Positions 1 to 8,935 are shown, numbered from the stretch's first letter. The stretch: 35,678 nt of DNA from Lachnospiraceae bacterium (GCA_949383255.1 CASJPF010000038.1:1-35678); one strand, 5' to 3'. Translations and numbers: made by a program. Notes: a model not told the origin generated them from the letters alone.

Positions 1-352
1 TCATGCTGTCCATAATACTTATAATCTGACTTGTCTCATAAGGCTTTGTCACAAAGTCCGCAGCACCCAACTTAATTGCATCCAACATTTTATTTTTCTG
101 CCCAGAAGCAGTCACCATAATAATCTTGGCATCCTCATCATACTCCTTAATCTTGACAAGTGTCTCAAGCCCATCCATCACGGGCATAGTAATATCCAAC
201 GTCACGAAATCTGGGTTCAATTCGCAGTACTTTTCATACCCTTCCTGTCCATTCTCCGCCTCATCAAGCACTTCATAACCATTTTCAACAAGGATATGTC
301 GAAGCATATACCTGGATGTTTTAGAATCATCTACTATTAAAACAGTACTCAT
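1..352 (-). CDS. CheY-like response regulator, C-terminus cut by window edge
   Basis: Single receiver domain; 117 codons are visible and the end lies outside the window. It starts MSTVLIVDDSKTSRYML, with the acidic pair (VDD) at residues 8-9, the phospho-acceptor Asp in VTLDITMPVMDG near residue 53, the switch Thr/Ser region MVTASG, and the conserved Lys in VTKPYE. No output domain is visible before the window ends, so a stand-alone CheY-type signal protein is most likely. GGAGA lies 7-8 nt before the ATG. The CheX-like gene on the right ends 42 nt upstream on the same strand, so the two are probably cotranscribed: a phosphatase-like protein with its candidate substrate. Family assignment is firm; the pathway (motility or other) is inference. 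Confidence 0.93.
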   Translation of the reverse strand, partial: MSTVLIVDDSKTSRYMLRHILVENGYEVLDEAENGQEGYEKYCELNPDFVTLDITMPVMDGLETLVKIKEYDEDAKIIMVTASGQKNKMLDAIKLGAADFVTKPYETSQIISIMDSM

Positions 353-394
353 ATTTAACTCTCCTTATCCTCTAAAAATTCAATTCGTATTATT

Positions 395-1267
395 TTATTC
401 ATATACTTCTAAAACTGCCTTAAAATAATAGCCATTGGCATGAACAGGAATAATATATAACTTCTCATTGCTGACAAAAGGTCCCTCTGCAGAATATTCC
501 GGTGAATTCATATCAATCAAGAAATCTTCATAGCTTAAATTTGTGGCAAACAGACCATTTACGCAATTAATAAACTCTCCCACATTATCCAATGCATCTT
601 CATCTACTGTGTTATAAGTATCTTCTGTAAAATAATTGGCAATCGCAAGCAAACCATCATCAGGTGCACTTATGTAGACTTTCATATGCATATCACCCGA
701 AATCATTTGACATGCATACTTATCAAGCTGTAACGAACTGGCTGTATATGCCTTTTCCAGATACATATCACCATCTATCAGCCGGCGGACCGTCTGAACA
801 AAAGTGAGGGTATACTCTTTCAGACGCTTAGCCTTTAATGGAACAAACGCATCAACACACTGTTCCAAATCATCATGAATCAATGCTTCCATCACAATGT
901 CACTGTACCCTCCTATCTGTTGAAATTCATCCAGACATGGATTAATCTGTTCTAAACGAATCATTCCTTTATCCAGCAAACTTTGCACAAACCGCATAAA
1001 CGTATTCGACTGATAAGATAATATCTCATCTAATTTATCATCTGTGATATATCCAGCCTCCACGGCAGTCTCTCCAAAACGTTCGTTCTCTTTATCTATT
1101 CGCTCCAGAAGTTCATGCGTCGCTGCCGATGTGAGAACTTTATTAATTACTGCTATCGTCTCCACCTCAGCCTTAAAATCCTTTTGGACAGGAAGTAATT
1201 CATCAAGCTGTTCCTGTGTTATCATTTGTTTATTTACCAGATAATTTCCAAATAAGCGGTTGATCAT
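395..1267 (-). CDS. CheX-like protein with N-terminal MshEN-like helical repeats
   Basis: 290 aa, cytoplasmic (no signal peptide or membrane segment). Residues 1-80 contain two short repeats of the kind FGxxLVxxxxITxxQLDELL (FGNYLVNKQMITQEQLDELL and FGETAVEAGYITDDKLDEIL), resembling the GspE/MshE N-terminal fold that can bind cyclic-di-GMP. Residues about 140-290 resemble CheX, the CheY-P phosphatase: the ExxN signature is visible as NVGEFINCVNG (Glu about 232, Asn about 235). Known for the family: the Glu and Asn dephosphorylate CheY-type regulators. Inference: it acts on the receiver protein encoded 42 nt downstream. GGGAG lies 7 nt before the ATG. Binding of a dinucleotide by the N-terminal repeats is only a possibility. 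Confidence 0.8.
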   Translation of the reverse strand: MINRLFGNYLVNKQMITQEQLDELLPVQKDFKAEVETIAVINKVLTSAATHELLERIDKENERFGETAVEAGYITDDKLDEILSYQSNTFMRFVQSLLDKGMIRLEQINPCLDEFQQIGGYSDIVMEALIHDDLEQCVDAFVPLKAKRLKEYTLTFVQTVRRLIDGDMYLEKAYTASSLQLDKYACQMISGDMHMKVYISAPDDGLLAIANYFTEDTYNTVDEDALDNVGEFINCVNGLFATNLSYEDFLIDMNSPEYSAEGPFVSNEKLYIIPVHANGYYFKAVLEVYE

Positions 1268-1317
1268 TTTCCGGCTCCCTTCTACATTATATTTAATTTG
1301 TCACCGCACAAATTATA

Positions 1318-1356
1318 TCTATATTCTAATATACACCTTTTTACAAAAAATTACAA
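1318..1356 (-). promoter_or_regulatory. Two overlapping sigma-A-type promoters for the CheX/CheY pair
   Basis: Two hexamer pairs with 17-bp spacers overlap: TTGTAA (1351-1356) with TATATT (1328-1333), and TTGTAA (1341-1346) with TATAGA (1318-1323). Both face the CheX-like gene. Which is used cannot be told from sequence. Confidence 0.5.
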
Positions 1357-1408
1357 AGAATTATTGAAATTTTTATAAATAAAACGTTATAATTCAGCCA
1401 TGCCATTT

Positions 1409-1466
1409 ATAAGTCGCCAGAATGTATATTTTTACCAATAATATTAGGTGTTTGCTGGCGACTTAT
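1409..1466. repeat. 12-bp inverted repeat overlapping a stop codon
   Basis: ATAAGTCGCCAG (1409-1420) is repeated as its exact reverse complement at 1455-1466, with 34 nt between. The right arm overlaps the stop codon of the SEDS/PBP gene. No T-run follows on the minus strand, so it is not a textbook intrinsic terminator. It could be an mRNA-end stabiliser or a repeat-derived element. Confidence 0.6.
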
Positions 1467-4234
1467 TTCTCTTTGTAATATTGTTCCAAGATTCTTCTTG
1501 CCACAGGAACAGCATATTCTCCTCCTGATCCAGCGCCTTCCATAATCACTGTAATCTGGAGTGGTTGTTCTGTATTATAAGTGTATCCTGTAAACCATGC
1601 ATGAGAATCTGAAGCTTTATTGTATTCCGCAGAACCCGTCTTTCCCGCTGCACCAAACAACTGACTTTCAAGACGTGTTCCTGTTCCCTCAGCGACAACT
1701 GCGGTCATCATCTCCTGCAGCGCCTCCGCTTCCTGTTGGGTAATCTGCTGCCCCAATGATTCTGGTACATATTGTTTAATCACAGTTCCATCCACAGTTT
1801 CAATATGATCTATCATATATGGCGTCATCATTTCTCCATTATTTGCAATTGCCGCAGTGACCATAGCCATCAGAAGCGGTGTGATCTGTGATGTTCCTTG
1901 ACCAATGGCTGTCTGTAACATCACGCTGTCATTCTCTGTAATCTTATCGGAAATATTGCTGCTCTTTGTGGGAAAATCCACAGGGAGCTCCCGATTAAAA
2001 TACAAGCTATGCAATGTCCGCTCAAATTTTTTTCTATTAATTTCCAAACCAATACTGGCAAAGGCAGAATTACAAGACTTTGCAAACGCTTTTTTTAAAT
2101 CAACTGTTCCATGAACGGTATTATGAAAACAACGAATTGTATTGCCATCGTTTGTAAATTTTCCTGTACACTGAAACGCATACTCTTTATAGGTATCAGG
2201 ATTTTCCCGAATATACTCTAAAACAGTAAGAATTTTAAATGTTGACCCCGGTGGATATACGCCTTGTGTCACTCTATTTAACAGTACAGAACTTGTTGTA
2301 TCCTCAATAATATCATCCCAAATCTCTTGAATTGCATTGGGATCAAAATCCGGTTTGGATACCATTGCAAGAATTTTTCCTGTCGCTGGCTCTGTAATTA
2401 CCACTGCTCCATCATACAATCCCAAAGCCTCATACGCAATTTTCTGCAGCTTTGCATCAAATGTAGTCACAACAGTATTTCCCATATGTTTCTCGCCTGC
2501 CAAATCATTTTGCAATTTATCATTGAGGGAAATATTAGAAGAGACAAGAAACATATTTGCACTTTGTTCTATTCCCATTCTTCCATTTGATGCATACCCT
2601 ATCGCATGTGCAAAAATCTTGTTAAAAGGATAACGGCGCTCATTTGTATCGGTATCTGTTGTCGCAAGCACTTCTCCATCTGCCGATAAAATATCCCCGC
2701 GTATTGTCTGTGCCGCCAAAAGATCCTGTCGTTTTGTATTGTAGGAGTTATTGACAATCTGCGGACTGTCAAAATGTACATAGTGAATTAGATAACCACC
2801 AATTGCCACAAAAAGTCCCGCAAAAACTCCTGCTGCAAGATTCATATAAAGCTTTGAAAACTGCAAACTTTCCCCGTTGCCTTCTTCGCTGGCTCCTTCT
2901 ACATTGCCATATTCCTGCGCATCATACAATTCCTGATTGATGTAGAGTCCTTGTATTACAGAAAACATCATTAATGTTGCCAACACAGAACTTCCACCAT
3001 AACTAATCAGAGGTAGAGTCACACCTGTAAGTGGTATAAACTTACTATTTCCGCCAATTGTGAGAAACAATTGTACAATATAAATTAAACCAAGTCCATA
3101 TGCCACATACTTTGCGTAAATCATATGACAGGAATGTGCAATGCGAACAATTTCCAAAAACAAGTTGACGCAAACTGCAATTAGGCAAATGCCAAATATA
3201 ACACCAAATTCCTCACAGATAGCCGAAAAGATAAAATCCTGTTCTACATAAGGAATGGAACTTGGTGTCCCTGCATCAATTCCCATGCCAAACCAGCCAC
3301 CAGTTCCAATACCAAACAGAGACTGTGCAATCTGATACCCCGTGGAATTAATGTCTGTCCAAGGGTCCAGCCATGCCGCAACACGCACGCGCACATGAGA
3401 AAACAATAGATAGGATACATACGCGGCCACCGCTCCTCCCAGAACTCCTGCTGCCAAATATCTTAATCGATGTGTGGACACATACAACAATACAATATAA
3501 GTGATAAAGTAAATTAGCGCACCGCCAAGGTCTTTAGACGCTGTTAAAATCAAAACATGGATTCCTGCCAATATCGCAGAGAGTAAAATATGCCCAAAAT
3601 GTTTTGCTCTTGATAAGATTGACGCGACAAACAACACATAGATAATCTTGACAAATTCCGATGGCTGAAACGACAATCCAAAAAGAGAAAATGACAGCTT
3701 AGAACCATTTGTTATGCTTCCTCTAATTAACACAATCCCCAATATTACAATGCCAAGCGCTGCAAACAGACATTCAAATAAAAAGTCAAAATGCTTTATT
3801 ACTGAGAAATATTTTACAAAAGCTGGAATGATTAGCGCCACCACTAAAGACACTGCCACAATTGTAAGCTGCCGAATCGAACGTGTGAGTGACAGCCGTG
3901 TTAAAATCACAAAACTAACAGATAATAGGAGCGCAATATGATTCTGTACCAATCTATCTGCTTTTGGATAAATCACCCGCATTAAAACCAAAAATGCAAA
4001 CACAATAATGATTTGAAATAAAGGCAGGAAAAGATATGTTAAATCTTTTCTTGACGAAAGCAGAACCAAACTCCCTACTATGTGATTGGCAAAGATCATA
4101 ATGTACTGTAGAACGAAAACAAAACCCCTGCGTTCTCTATCATCGCGCCAGAGGATAATATAACTGGTGATTGTATACAGCACTATATTTACAGCCAGAA
4201 TATATTTTGATAATTCGATCACTGCTCTCAGCAT
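1463..4234 (-). CDS. SEDS (FtsW/RodA/SpoVE) and class B PBP fusion, peptidoglycan synthase
   Basis: 923 aa joining the two enzymes that normally pair in cell-wall synthesis. Residues 1 to about 430 are a polytopic SEDS glycosyltransferase: WLDPWTD, GYQ..QSLFGIGTGG..G.GI, QDFIFSAICEEFG (catalytic-type Asp about 333) and LPLISYGGSS. A short hydrophilic linker and one further membrane helix (about 465-485) lead into a class B PBP: a pedestal region, then transpeptidase motifs SxxK as STFK (about 664), SxN as SCN (about 720) and KTG as KTGSAE (about 865). All motifs are intact, so it should polymerise and cross-link peptidoglycan at the membrane. Its ATG lies one base after the stop of the U32 gene (TAATATG), with GGAG in the end of that gene, so the two are translationally coupled. 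Whether it serves division, elongation or sporulation cannot be read from sequence; the zapA neighbour favours division. Confidence 0.93.
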   Translation of the reverse strand: MLRAVIELSKYILAVNIVLYTITSYIILWRDDRERRGFVFVLQYIMIFANHIVGSLVLLSSRKDLTYLFLPLFQIIIVFAFLVLMRVIYPKADRLVQNHIALLLSVSFVILTRLSLTRSIRQLTIVAVSLVVALIIPAFVKYFSVIKHFDFLFECLFAALGIVILGIVLIRGSITNGSKLSFSLFGLSFQPSEFVKIIYVLFVASILSRAKHFGHILLSAILAGIHVLILTASKDLGGALIYFITYIVLLYVSTHRLRYLAAGVLGGAVAAYVSYLLFSHVRVRVAAWLDPWTDINSTGYQIAQSLFGIGTGGWFGMGIDAGTPSSIPYVEQDFIFSAICEEFGVIFGICLIAVCVNLFLEIVRIAHSCHMIYAKYVAYGLGLIYIVQLFLTIGGNSKFIPLTGVTLPLISYGGSSVLATLMMFSVIQGLYINQELYDAQEYGNVEGASEEGNGESLQFSKLYMNLAAGVFAGLFVAIGGYLIHYVHFDSPQIVNNSYNTKRQDLLAAQTIRGDILSADGEVLATTDTDTNERRYPFNKIFAHAIGYASNGRMGIEQSANMFLVSSNISLNDKLQNDLAGEKHMGNTVVTTFDAKLQKIAYEALGLYDGAVVITEPATGKILAMVSKPDFDPNAIQEIWDDIIEDTTSSVLLNRVTQGVYPPGSTFKILTVLEYIRENPDTYKEYAFQCTGKFTNDGNTIRCFHNTVHGTVDLKKAFAKSCNSAFASIGLEINRKKFERTLHSLYFNRELPVDFPTKSSNISDKITENDSVMLQTAIGQGTSQITPLLMAMVTAAIANNGEMMTPYMIDHIETVDGTVIKQYVPESLGQQITQQEAEALQEMMTAVVAEGTGTRLESQLFGAAGKTGSAEYNKASDSHAWFTGYTYNTEQPLQITVIMEGAGSGGEYAVPVARRILEQYYKEK

Positions 4235-4235
4235 A

Positions 4236-6428
4236 TTATTCTACTCCACGTTTATAATGTCCATTTGTAAATTCCCCCAGCGGAAATTTCACAATCTTAT
4301 TTGTATTCGGACAAGTCATTTGACTTAAATAATATTCAATTACTGCTTTTGTTTGTCTCTCATCTTCAATCGAAAAATCGAGCCGCAATACCTGATAATT
4401 CTTTTGCAGAATTTGCGCAAGCTGTTTGTGAAGGGATAATGGAACCGTATTATAAAGGATATTGTAACAGTGTGTACAATTCTGCACAATTGTAATATCA
4501 TTCTGGTATCGATCCGTCAAATGATATCTATTATTTGTACCTGTAGCATTCTTTATACAATGTTCTAAGGTTTTCTTCACACAATTTGCAGAAAACATCA
4601 GTGGTAGAAAACCATATAAAACAATCCCAAGACAACTGCTCACAGTAAGATTTCCCAACTCCTTCTGATTTAATTCCAAAGGGAGTGTAACTTGCGCACA
4701 CTGTTCTGATAAAAAAGTAAGTGCAGCATTGTTCCACACATACAAAGTATAATCGGAATAAATCTCTCCCGAATACTTTATTGTGTCAAGCCATTCAAGT
4801 TCCTCCAAGTTTCTAACCATCACGCCACAAAACTGATGACTCGCAATGAGCCTTTTATATACCGTTGTATAGGAATAAGACCGCTTGCGAAATATATAGG
4901 GCAAAACTAAAACGTATTCCTTTTCAGACAACAAATAATTTTCTTGGAAATTTTCATTGAGCAGCAAATCCGCATCCACATAAATCTTGCGTATCTTGGA
5001 AAAATTGTTTGCTGTCAAAAGTTGTTCTGCCGTTGTGACAAGCACACACACAACATTTGTTTCTGTCTGAACAGTTTTGCAATCATTTACTCTGTGGTGT
5101 AACGCCTCTAGAGAATATTGTCTCTTTTTATCTGTTAATCGAACCCGATCACAACACTGTTTTTCCAATTCAAAACATGCTGCTCGCCGAAGATTATTCA
5201 GTGCCTTGACTGGTAAAAACGAAGCGTTATCTGTGTCAACTGTAAGTTTTGTAAGCGTGAAAGAAGTGTCCCCCAACTTGCCAATTTTTTGTAAAATATC
5301 CTCCTCTGTGAGTGGTCTGTTAAGTGCAGGACTAACCAAATCCCCTCTCACTGTCACAGAAATTTCCTCCTGCGAAAAAGTCAATTCTGCGGATTCTCCT
5401 GCACGGATTTTTGCAGTTCCAGTGATTGGCAGCAGAATATCTTTAGAAATATACTTTTCCCGAACAGCTTCGAGAACCGCTTGCGCACTGCCGGAATATC
5501 CCGGTTCCTTCAAAGTAACCATAGATTTATCATTGTGTTTTTGATAATATCCACTACACGTGTCAGAACGTATATACAAATTTCGTATCCACTGCTCATC
5601 TTTTGTCGACACTTTGTATGGTCTGTCTGGATTTTCCAGATACAAATCCATATACTTTCTGTATATAGCAGTCACACCAGCAACATATTCTGGACTTTTC
5701 ATGCGCCCTTCAATCTTAAAAGAATCCACTCCTGCTTGTATCAATGCTGGTAGCATTGGCAATGTATACATATCTTTTAAACTGAGTGGATACTGTTTTT
5801 TTCCGCCGCCAGCATTGTCCGTATATGGCAAACGACACGGTCCTGCACAGCGCCCACGATTTCCACTTCTGCCGCCTAGAATCGAGCTAAACAGACACTG
5901 ACCAGAGTAGGCATAACACATTGCACCATGCACAAAACACTCAACTTCCAAACCTGTTTCTTCTTTAATGTCTTGAATTTCATCAAGAGAAAGTTCCCTT
6001 GCTGGCACAACACGGCACACTCCAAGTTTTTTTAGATACGCAGCACCATAAATTCCAGTGATGGTCATTTGCGTGCTCGCATGTAATTCCAATTTAGGAA
6101 AATTTTCACGAAGGCACTGCAACACTCCTATATCCTGAATAATAACACCATCTAAACCAGATTCGTACAAAGGTTGTATATAAGGGATAAGATTTGCAAA
6201 CTCCTGCTCTTTTACCAGTGTATTGACTGTCAAATAAATTTTTCTGCCAAAAAGATGGGCAATTCGGAGTGCTTTTTGAATTTCTTCTGTTGTAAAATTA
6301 CTTGCATAAGCGCGCGCACCATATTGTCCACCGCCAAGATAAACTGCGTCAGCACCAGCGTTCACTGCCGCTTTAAAACATGCAAAATCGCCTGCTGGCG
6401 CTAACAACTCTACTTTTTTAACGCTCAT
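4236..6428 (-). CDS. U32 family Fe-S protein (RlhA/TrhP-like, 'peptidase U32')
   Basis: 730 aa from the ATG at 6428, chosen because AAGGA lies about 8 nt upstream and the U32 fold begins at once (VELLAPAGDFACFKAAVNAG); 40 further in-frame codons upstream lack a ribosome site. N-terminal U32 TIM barrel about 1-320: GADAVYLGGGQYGARAYASNF, the block CFVHGAMCYAYSGQC, NRGRCAGPCR and SFKIEGRMKSPEYV. The clustered cysteines match the [4Fe-4S] ligands of U32 proteins. The C-terminal 400 residues resemble the extra domain of long U32 members such as RlhA. Known members hydroxylate 23S rRNA or tRNA using prephenate-derived chemistry; the old name 'peptidase' is misleading. The exact RNA target is unknown here. 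It lies between zapA and the SEDS/PBP gene. Confidence 0.9.
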   Translation of the reverse strand: MSVKKVELLAPAGDFACFKAAVNAGADAVYLGGGQYGARAYASNFTTEEIQKALRIAHLFGRKIYLTVNTLVKEQEFANLIPYIQPLYESGLDGVIIQDIGVLQCLRENFPKLELHASTQMTITGIYGAAYLKKLGVCRVVPARELSLDEIQDIKEETGLEVECFVHGAMCYAYSGQCLFSSILGGRSGNRGRCAGPCRLPYTDNAGGGKKQYPLSLKDMYTLPMLPALIQAGVDSFKIEGRMKSPEYVAGVTAIYRKYMDLYLENPDRPYKVSTKDEQWIRNLYIRSDTCSGYYQKHNDKSMVTLKEPGYSGSAQAVLEAVREKYISKDILLPITGTAKIRAGESAELTFSQEEISVTVRGDLVSPALNRPLTEEDILQKIGKLGDTSFTLTKLTVDTDNASFLPVKALNNLRRAACFELEKQCCDRVRLTDKKRQYSLEALHHRVNDCKTVQTETNVVCVLVTTAEQLLTANNFSKIRKIYVDADLLLNENFQENYLLSEKEYVLVLPYIFRKRSYSYTTVYKRLIASHQFCGVMVRNLEELEWLDTIKYSGEIYSDYTLYVWNNAALTFLSEQCAQVTLPLELNQKELGNLTVSSCLGIVLYGFLPLMFSANCVKKTLEHCIKNATGTNNRYHLTDRYQNDITIVQNCTHCYNILYNTVPLSLHKQLAQILQKNYQVLRLDFSIEDERQTKAVIEYYLSQMTCPNTNKIVKFPLGEFTNGHYKRGVE

Positions 6429-6449
6429 AATGTCGTTCCTTACCAAATA

Positions 6450-6486
6450 TGAGCAATCAGACCATATCACATTGCCCGATTGCTCA
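6450..6486 (-). other. Hairpin between zapA and the U32 gene
   Basis: TGAGCAATC and its reverse complement GATTGCTCA form a 9-bp stem directly after the zapA stop codon. No U-run follows, so it is more likely a processing or attenuation structure inside the operon than a strong terminator. Confidence 0.45.
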
Positions 6487-6489
6487 ATC

Positions 6490-6897
6490 TTATTTCTTGT
6501 ATTCTTTAAGCTCTGTCTCAAGGCGAATGATTTGTTTGGAATCCTCATTTAACGTTTCATTTGCTTCTTTCAGAGCCTTTGACACATTGTCTAGTTTAAT
6601 CTGTGTAGCAATCAGTTCATGCTTCAGATCATAGAGCTCATTATCTTTTGCTTTTAAATCCTGTTCTAAAAGGTCAATCTGTTTTTTTGCTTTAAAATAA
6701 TCATCAGCGATATTTAATTGGACAAGCATATTCTGCTTTTCAACGGATTGCCTCTTATAACTATCCAGCTTCGCATACTCATTTAGCTTGCTGTTAATAT
6801 AAGATGCAACCTTCTGTAAATACTCGACACTTTCATTGCCGCTGACTGTCAGTACCTTTCCTCCGATAATAACCTCTGTATCTGTTCTGGCAGACAT
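6490..6897 (-). CDS. zapA: Cell division protein ZapA
   Basis: 135 aa. Residues 1-95 fit ZapA: TDTEVIIGGKVLTVSGNES, then YLQKVASYINSKLNEY and LVQLNIADDYFKAKKQI. The rest is a long coiled coil of Lys/Glu/Leu heptads (about 60-135), somewhat longer than Gram-negative ZapA, as is usual in Clostridia. ZapA binds and bundles FtsZ filaments in the Z-ring. AAAGGGG lies about 8 nt before the ATG. It is first in a probable operon zapA - U32 - SEDS/PBP, which fits the wall-synthesis fusion working at the division site. A hairpin-rich leader of about 220 nt precedes it. Confidence 0.9.
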   Translation of the reverse strand: MSARTDTEVIIGGKVLTVSGNESVEYLQKVASYINSKLNEYAKLDSYKRQSVEKQNMLVQLNIADDYFKAKKQIDLLEQDLKAKDNELYDLKHELIATQIKLDNVSKALKEANETLNEDSKQIIRLETELKEYKK

Positions 6898-6925
6898 AAT
6901 CTTGCCCCTTTCTCCCTCGATGTTT

Positions 6926-7110
6926 CAAATTCAAGAATGCCGATGGCATTCTTGCCGCGGCGTGCGGGTCAGCTCTGCTGACAAATTACGGATTCGCACA
7001 CCTGCAATTTTGCCGGAGGCTTATCTCAGCCGGAGATTGTACTCCTACTGAGATAAAATTATATTTTACTCGCCACTTATAGAAATAGAAGTGAGAGCCT
7101 TCTCCGGCTG
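6926..7110 (-). repeat. Repeat-derived, hairpin-rich 5' leader of zapA (modules A and B)
   Basis: Four stem-loops in tandem: a 10-bp hairpin CAAGAATGCC-GAT-GGCATTCTTG (6932-6954); GTCAGC-TCT-GCTGAC (6968-6982) enclosed by GTGCG/CGCAC; a 9-bp stem TTATCTCAG/CTGAGATAA (7021-7056); and module B, CCACTTATAGAAATAGAAGT (from 7073) followed by AGCC-TTCTCC-GGCT. Modules A (6930-7006) and B (7071-7110) recur, in opposite order, in the ilvB leader at 12843-12959. The block lies between a promoter and the zapA ribosome site. Confidence 0.75.
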
Positions 7111-7121
7111 AATAAACTATG

Positions 7122-7156
7122 ATTATAAATTATATCAGATTATTCGGGCATTTCAA
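7122..7156 (-). promoter_or_regulatory. Sigma-A-type promoter for zapA operon
   Basis: TTGAAA (7151-7156, inside the last codons of ruvB), a 16-bp spacer, and TATAAT (7129-7134); a second TATAAT lies at 7122-7127. Predicted start is near 7120, giving a leader of about 220 nt. Confidence 0.55.
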
Positions 7157-8138
7157 GTCCAAAATGACGATATGTAAGCTCTGATACCATTCTTCCGCGC
7201 GGTGTACGTGTTATAAAGCCATTTTTTATCAGATATGGCTCATACACATCCTCTATTGTACCGCTATCCTCGCCAATTGCAGCAGACAGTGTATCCAGCC
7301 CAACCGGCCCACCATTAAATCGGTCAATCATTGTCATCAGAATAAATCTGTCTGTTTGGTCCAGTCCAAGTTTATCCACTTCCAACATATCAAGCGCTGT
7401 ATTTGCGGCCTGTAGCGTTATTTTACCATCATATTTTACCTGCGCAAAATCGCGAACTCTGCGCAGCATACGATTTGCAAGGCGCGGTGTGCCGCGGCTC
7501 CTTCTGGCAAGTTCTAACGCCCCCTGCTCGTCAATCTGCACCTTTAAGATACGCGCGGAATGCTGAATAATCAATTTTAATTCCTCAACAGAATAAAATT
7601 CCAGATGTTGAATCACACCGAACCTATCCCGTAAAGGCGCTGTTAGAAGTCCAGCTCTAGTGGTGGCGCCAATTAATGTAAAACGGGGCAAATCAAGTCG
7701 CACAGACCTTGCAGAAGTTCCTTTTCCTATCATAATGTCAATCACAAAATCTTCCATAGCAGGATACAACACTTCCTCTACCTGTCTGTTTAGCCGATGA
7801 ATCTCGTCTATAAATAAAATATCCCCCTCTTGGAGTGCATTTAATATTGAAGCCATATCTCCAGGCTTCTCAATAGCAGGTCCACTGGTCACTTTAATAT
7901 TAACTCCCATCTCATTTGCAATAATCCCCGCAAGTGTAGTCTTTCCAAGACCAGGAGGTCCATAAAAAAGCACATGATCCAGAGAATCATTGCGTTGTCT
8001 TGCAGCCTCAATATAAATCTTTAAAATTTCCTTTGCCTTTTTTTGTCCAATATACTCTTTCAGATATTGCGGACGCAGACTTCCTTCAATTTTAATATCC
8101 TCGTCCAAAAGCTTTGTCTCAATCACTCTGGCTGCCAT
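7140..8138 (-). CDS. ruvB: Holliday junction branch-migration ATPase RuvB
   Basis: 332 aa, full length. AAA+ motor: Walker A GPPGLGKT at 60-67, Walker [11 protein letters not shown], sensor 1 [11 protein letters not shown], arginine-finger region APLRDRFG, then the winged-helix C-terminus ending [12 protein letters not shown] and FGLEMPE. Hexamers drive branch migration with RuvA during recombination repair. GGAGGG lies 7 nt before the ATG. It starts 18 nt after ruvA, the normal ruvAB arrangement. Its last codons also hold the -35 box of the zapA promoter. Confidence 0.98.
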   Translation of the reverse strand: MAARVIETKLLDEDIKIEGSLRPQYLKEYIGQKKAKEILKIYIEAARQRNDSLDHVLFYGPPGLGKTTLAGIIANEMGVNIKVTSGPAIEKPGDMASILNALQEGDILFIDEIHRLNRQVEEVLYPAMEDFVIDIMIGKGTSARSVRLDLPRFTLIGATTRAGLLTAPLRDRFGVIQHLEFYSVEELKLIIQHSARILKVQIDEQGALELARRSRGTPRLANRMLRRVRDFAQVKYDGKITLQAANTALDMLEVDKLGLDQTDRFILMTMIDRFNGGPVGLDTLSAAIGEDSGTIEDVYEPYLIKNGFITRTPRGRMVSELTYRHFGLEMPE

Positions 8139-8156
8139 ATGAACCCTCCAAACACT

Positions 8157-8762
8157 TTAAAATGTACTAATAATTTTCAGGGCTTGTTTTAATACTGCTC
8201 CTGAATCCATTTCCTCTGTAATTGTTATCTGATTGATCGCTTTGAATGCTTCCGCAGGCGTATAGCCTAAAGAAACCAATGCCTCTGTTGCTTCATTCTT
8301 CGCGCTAGAATCTGACTGTACATCTCCTACAGACTTCTGCTCTGCAGAATCTGCGTAGATAAGTTTCACTTTGTCTTTTAGCTCAAGAATAATTCTCTCA
8401 GCGGATTTATTCCCAATTCCGGGCGCCTTAGAAATTGCTTTGAAATCCCCTGAAAGAATGGCAAACCGAAGATCTTCTGCACTCATTGCAGACAGAATAC
8501 TCAATGCCCCTTTTGGACCTATCCCATTGACCGCAATCAATTTCTTATAAATCTCCAAATCATCTTTTGACAGAAAGCCAAATAGATGAAATGCATCCTC
8601 CCGCACACTTGTATAAGTATATATTTTTATTGTAGCTCCAACTCCCGGCAGACGCTGTGCCACACTGAGCGGTATCCTAATATTATAGCCGATATTATTA
8701 CACTCTAATACCAAGTTATCGTCGGCAATATCAACAATCTCACCTTTCATATATGCGTACAT
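8157..8762 (-). CDS. ruvA: Holliday junction DNA-binding protein RuvA
   Basis: 201 aa, normal length. N-terminal OB fold (MYAYMKGEIVDIADDNLVLE, TYTSVREDAFHLFGF), two helix-hairpin-helix motifs (LIAVNGIGPKGALSIL and ISKAPGIGNKSAERIILEL), an acidic linker, and the C-terminal RuvB-binding helix bundle (EALVSLGYTPAEAFKAI). It forms tetramers that hold the four-way junction and load RuvB. First gene of ruvAB. The leader between an extended -10 promoter (8936-8944) and this start is about 165 nt and holds three hairpins. Confidence 0.98.
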   Translation of the reverse strand: MYAYMKGEIVDIADDNLVLECNNIGYNIRIPLSVAQRLPGVGATIKIYTYTSVREDAFHLFGFLSKDDLEIYKKLIAVNGIGPKGALSILSAMSAEDLRFAILSGDFKAISKAPGIGNKSAERIILELKDKVKLIYADSAEQKSVGDVQSDSSAKNEATEALVSLGYTPAEAFKAINQITITEEMDSGAVLKQALKIISTF

Positions 8763-8780
8763 ATTTCCACCCCGCTGTTT

Positions 8781-8903
8781 TGTAACAGTTCCGCCTTTGG
8801 CTTCCTGTTACAAGGCATCAAGCCATGCAAAATCGCTTCGCGATGACTTGACGCATCTCTGCCATTACGTATTTTTACGGACTTTGCAGTGAATGCAAAG
8901 TCC
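8781..8903 (-). repeat. Three tandem palindromes in the ruvA 5' leader
   Basis: GGACTTTGCA/TGCAAAGTCC (8879-8903, 10-bp perfect stem, 5-nt loop), a middle structure built on ATCGC-TTC-GCGAT enclosed by CAAG/CTTG (about 8819-8853), and TGTAACAG/CTGTTACA (8781-8812). They resemble small palindromic repeats common between genes of this family. All lie between the predicted promoter and the ruvA start. Confidence 0.65.
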
Positions 8904-8935
8904 TAGACTGAACTGTAACATTGTTTACTCCAACT

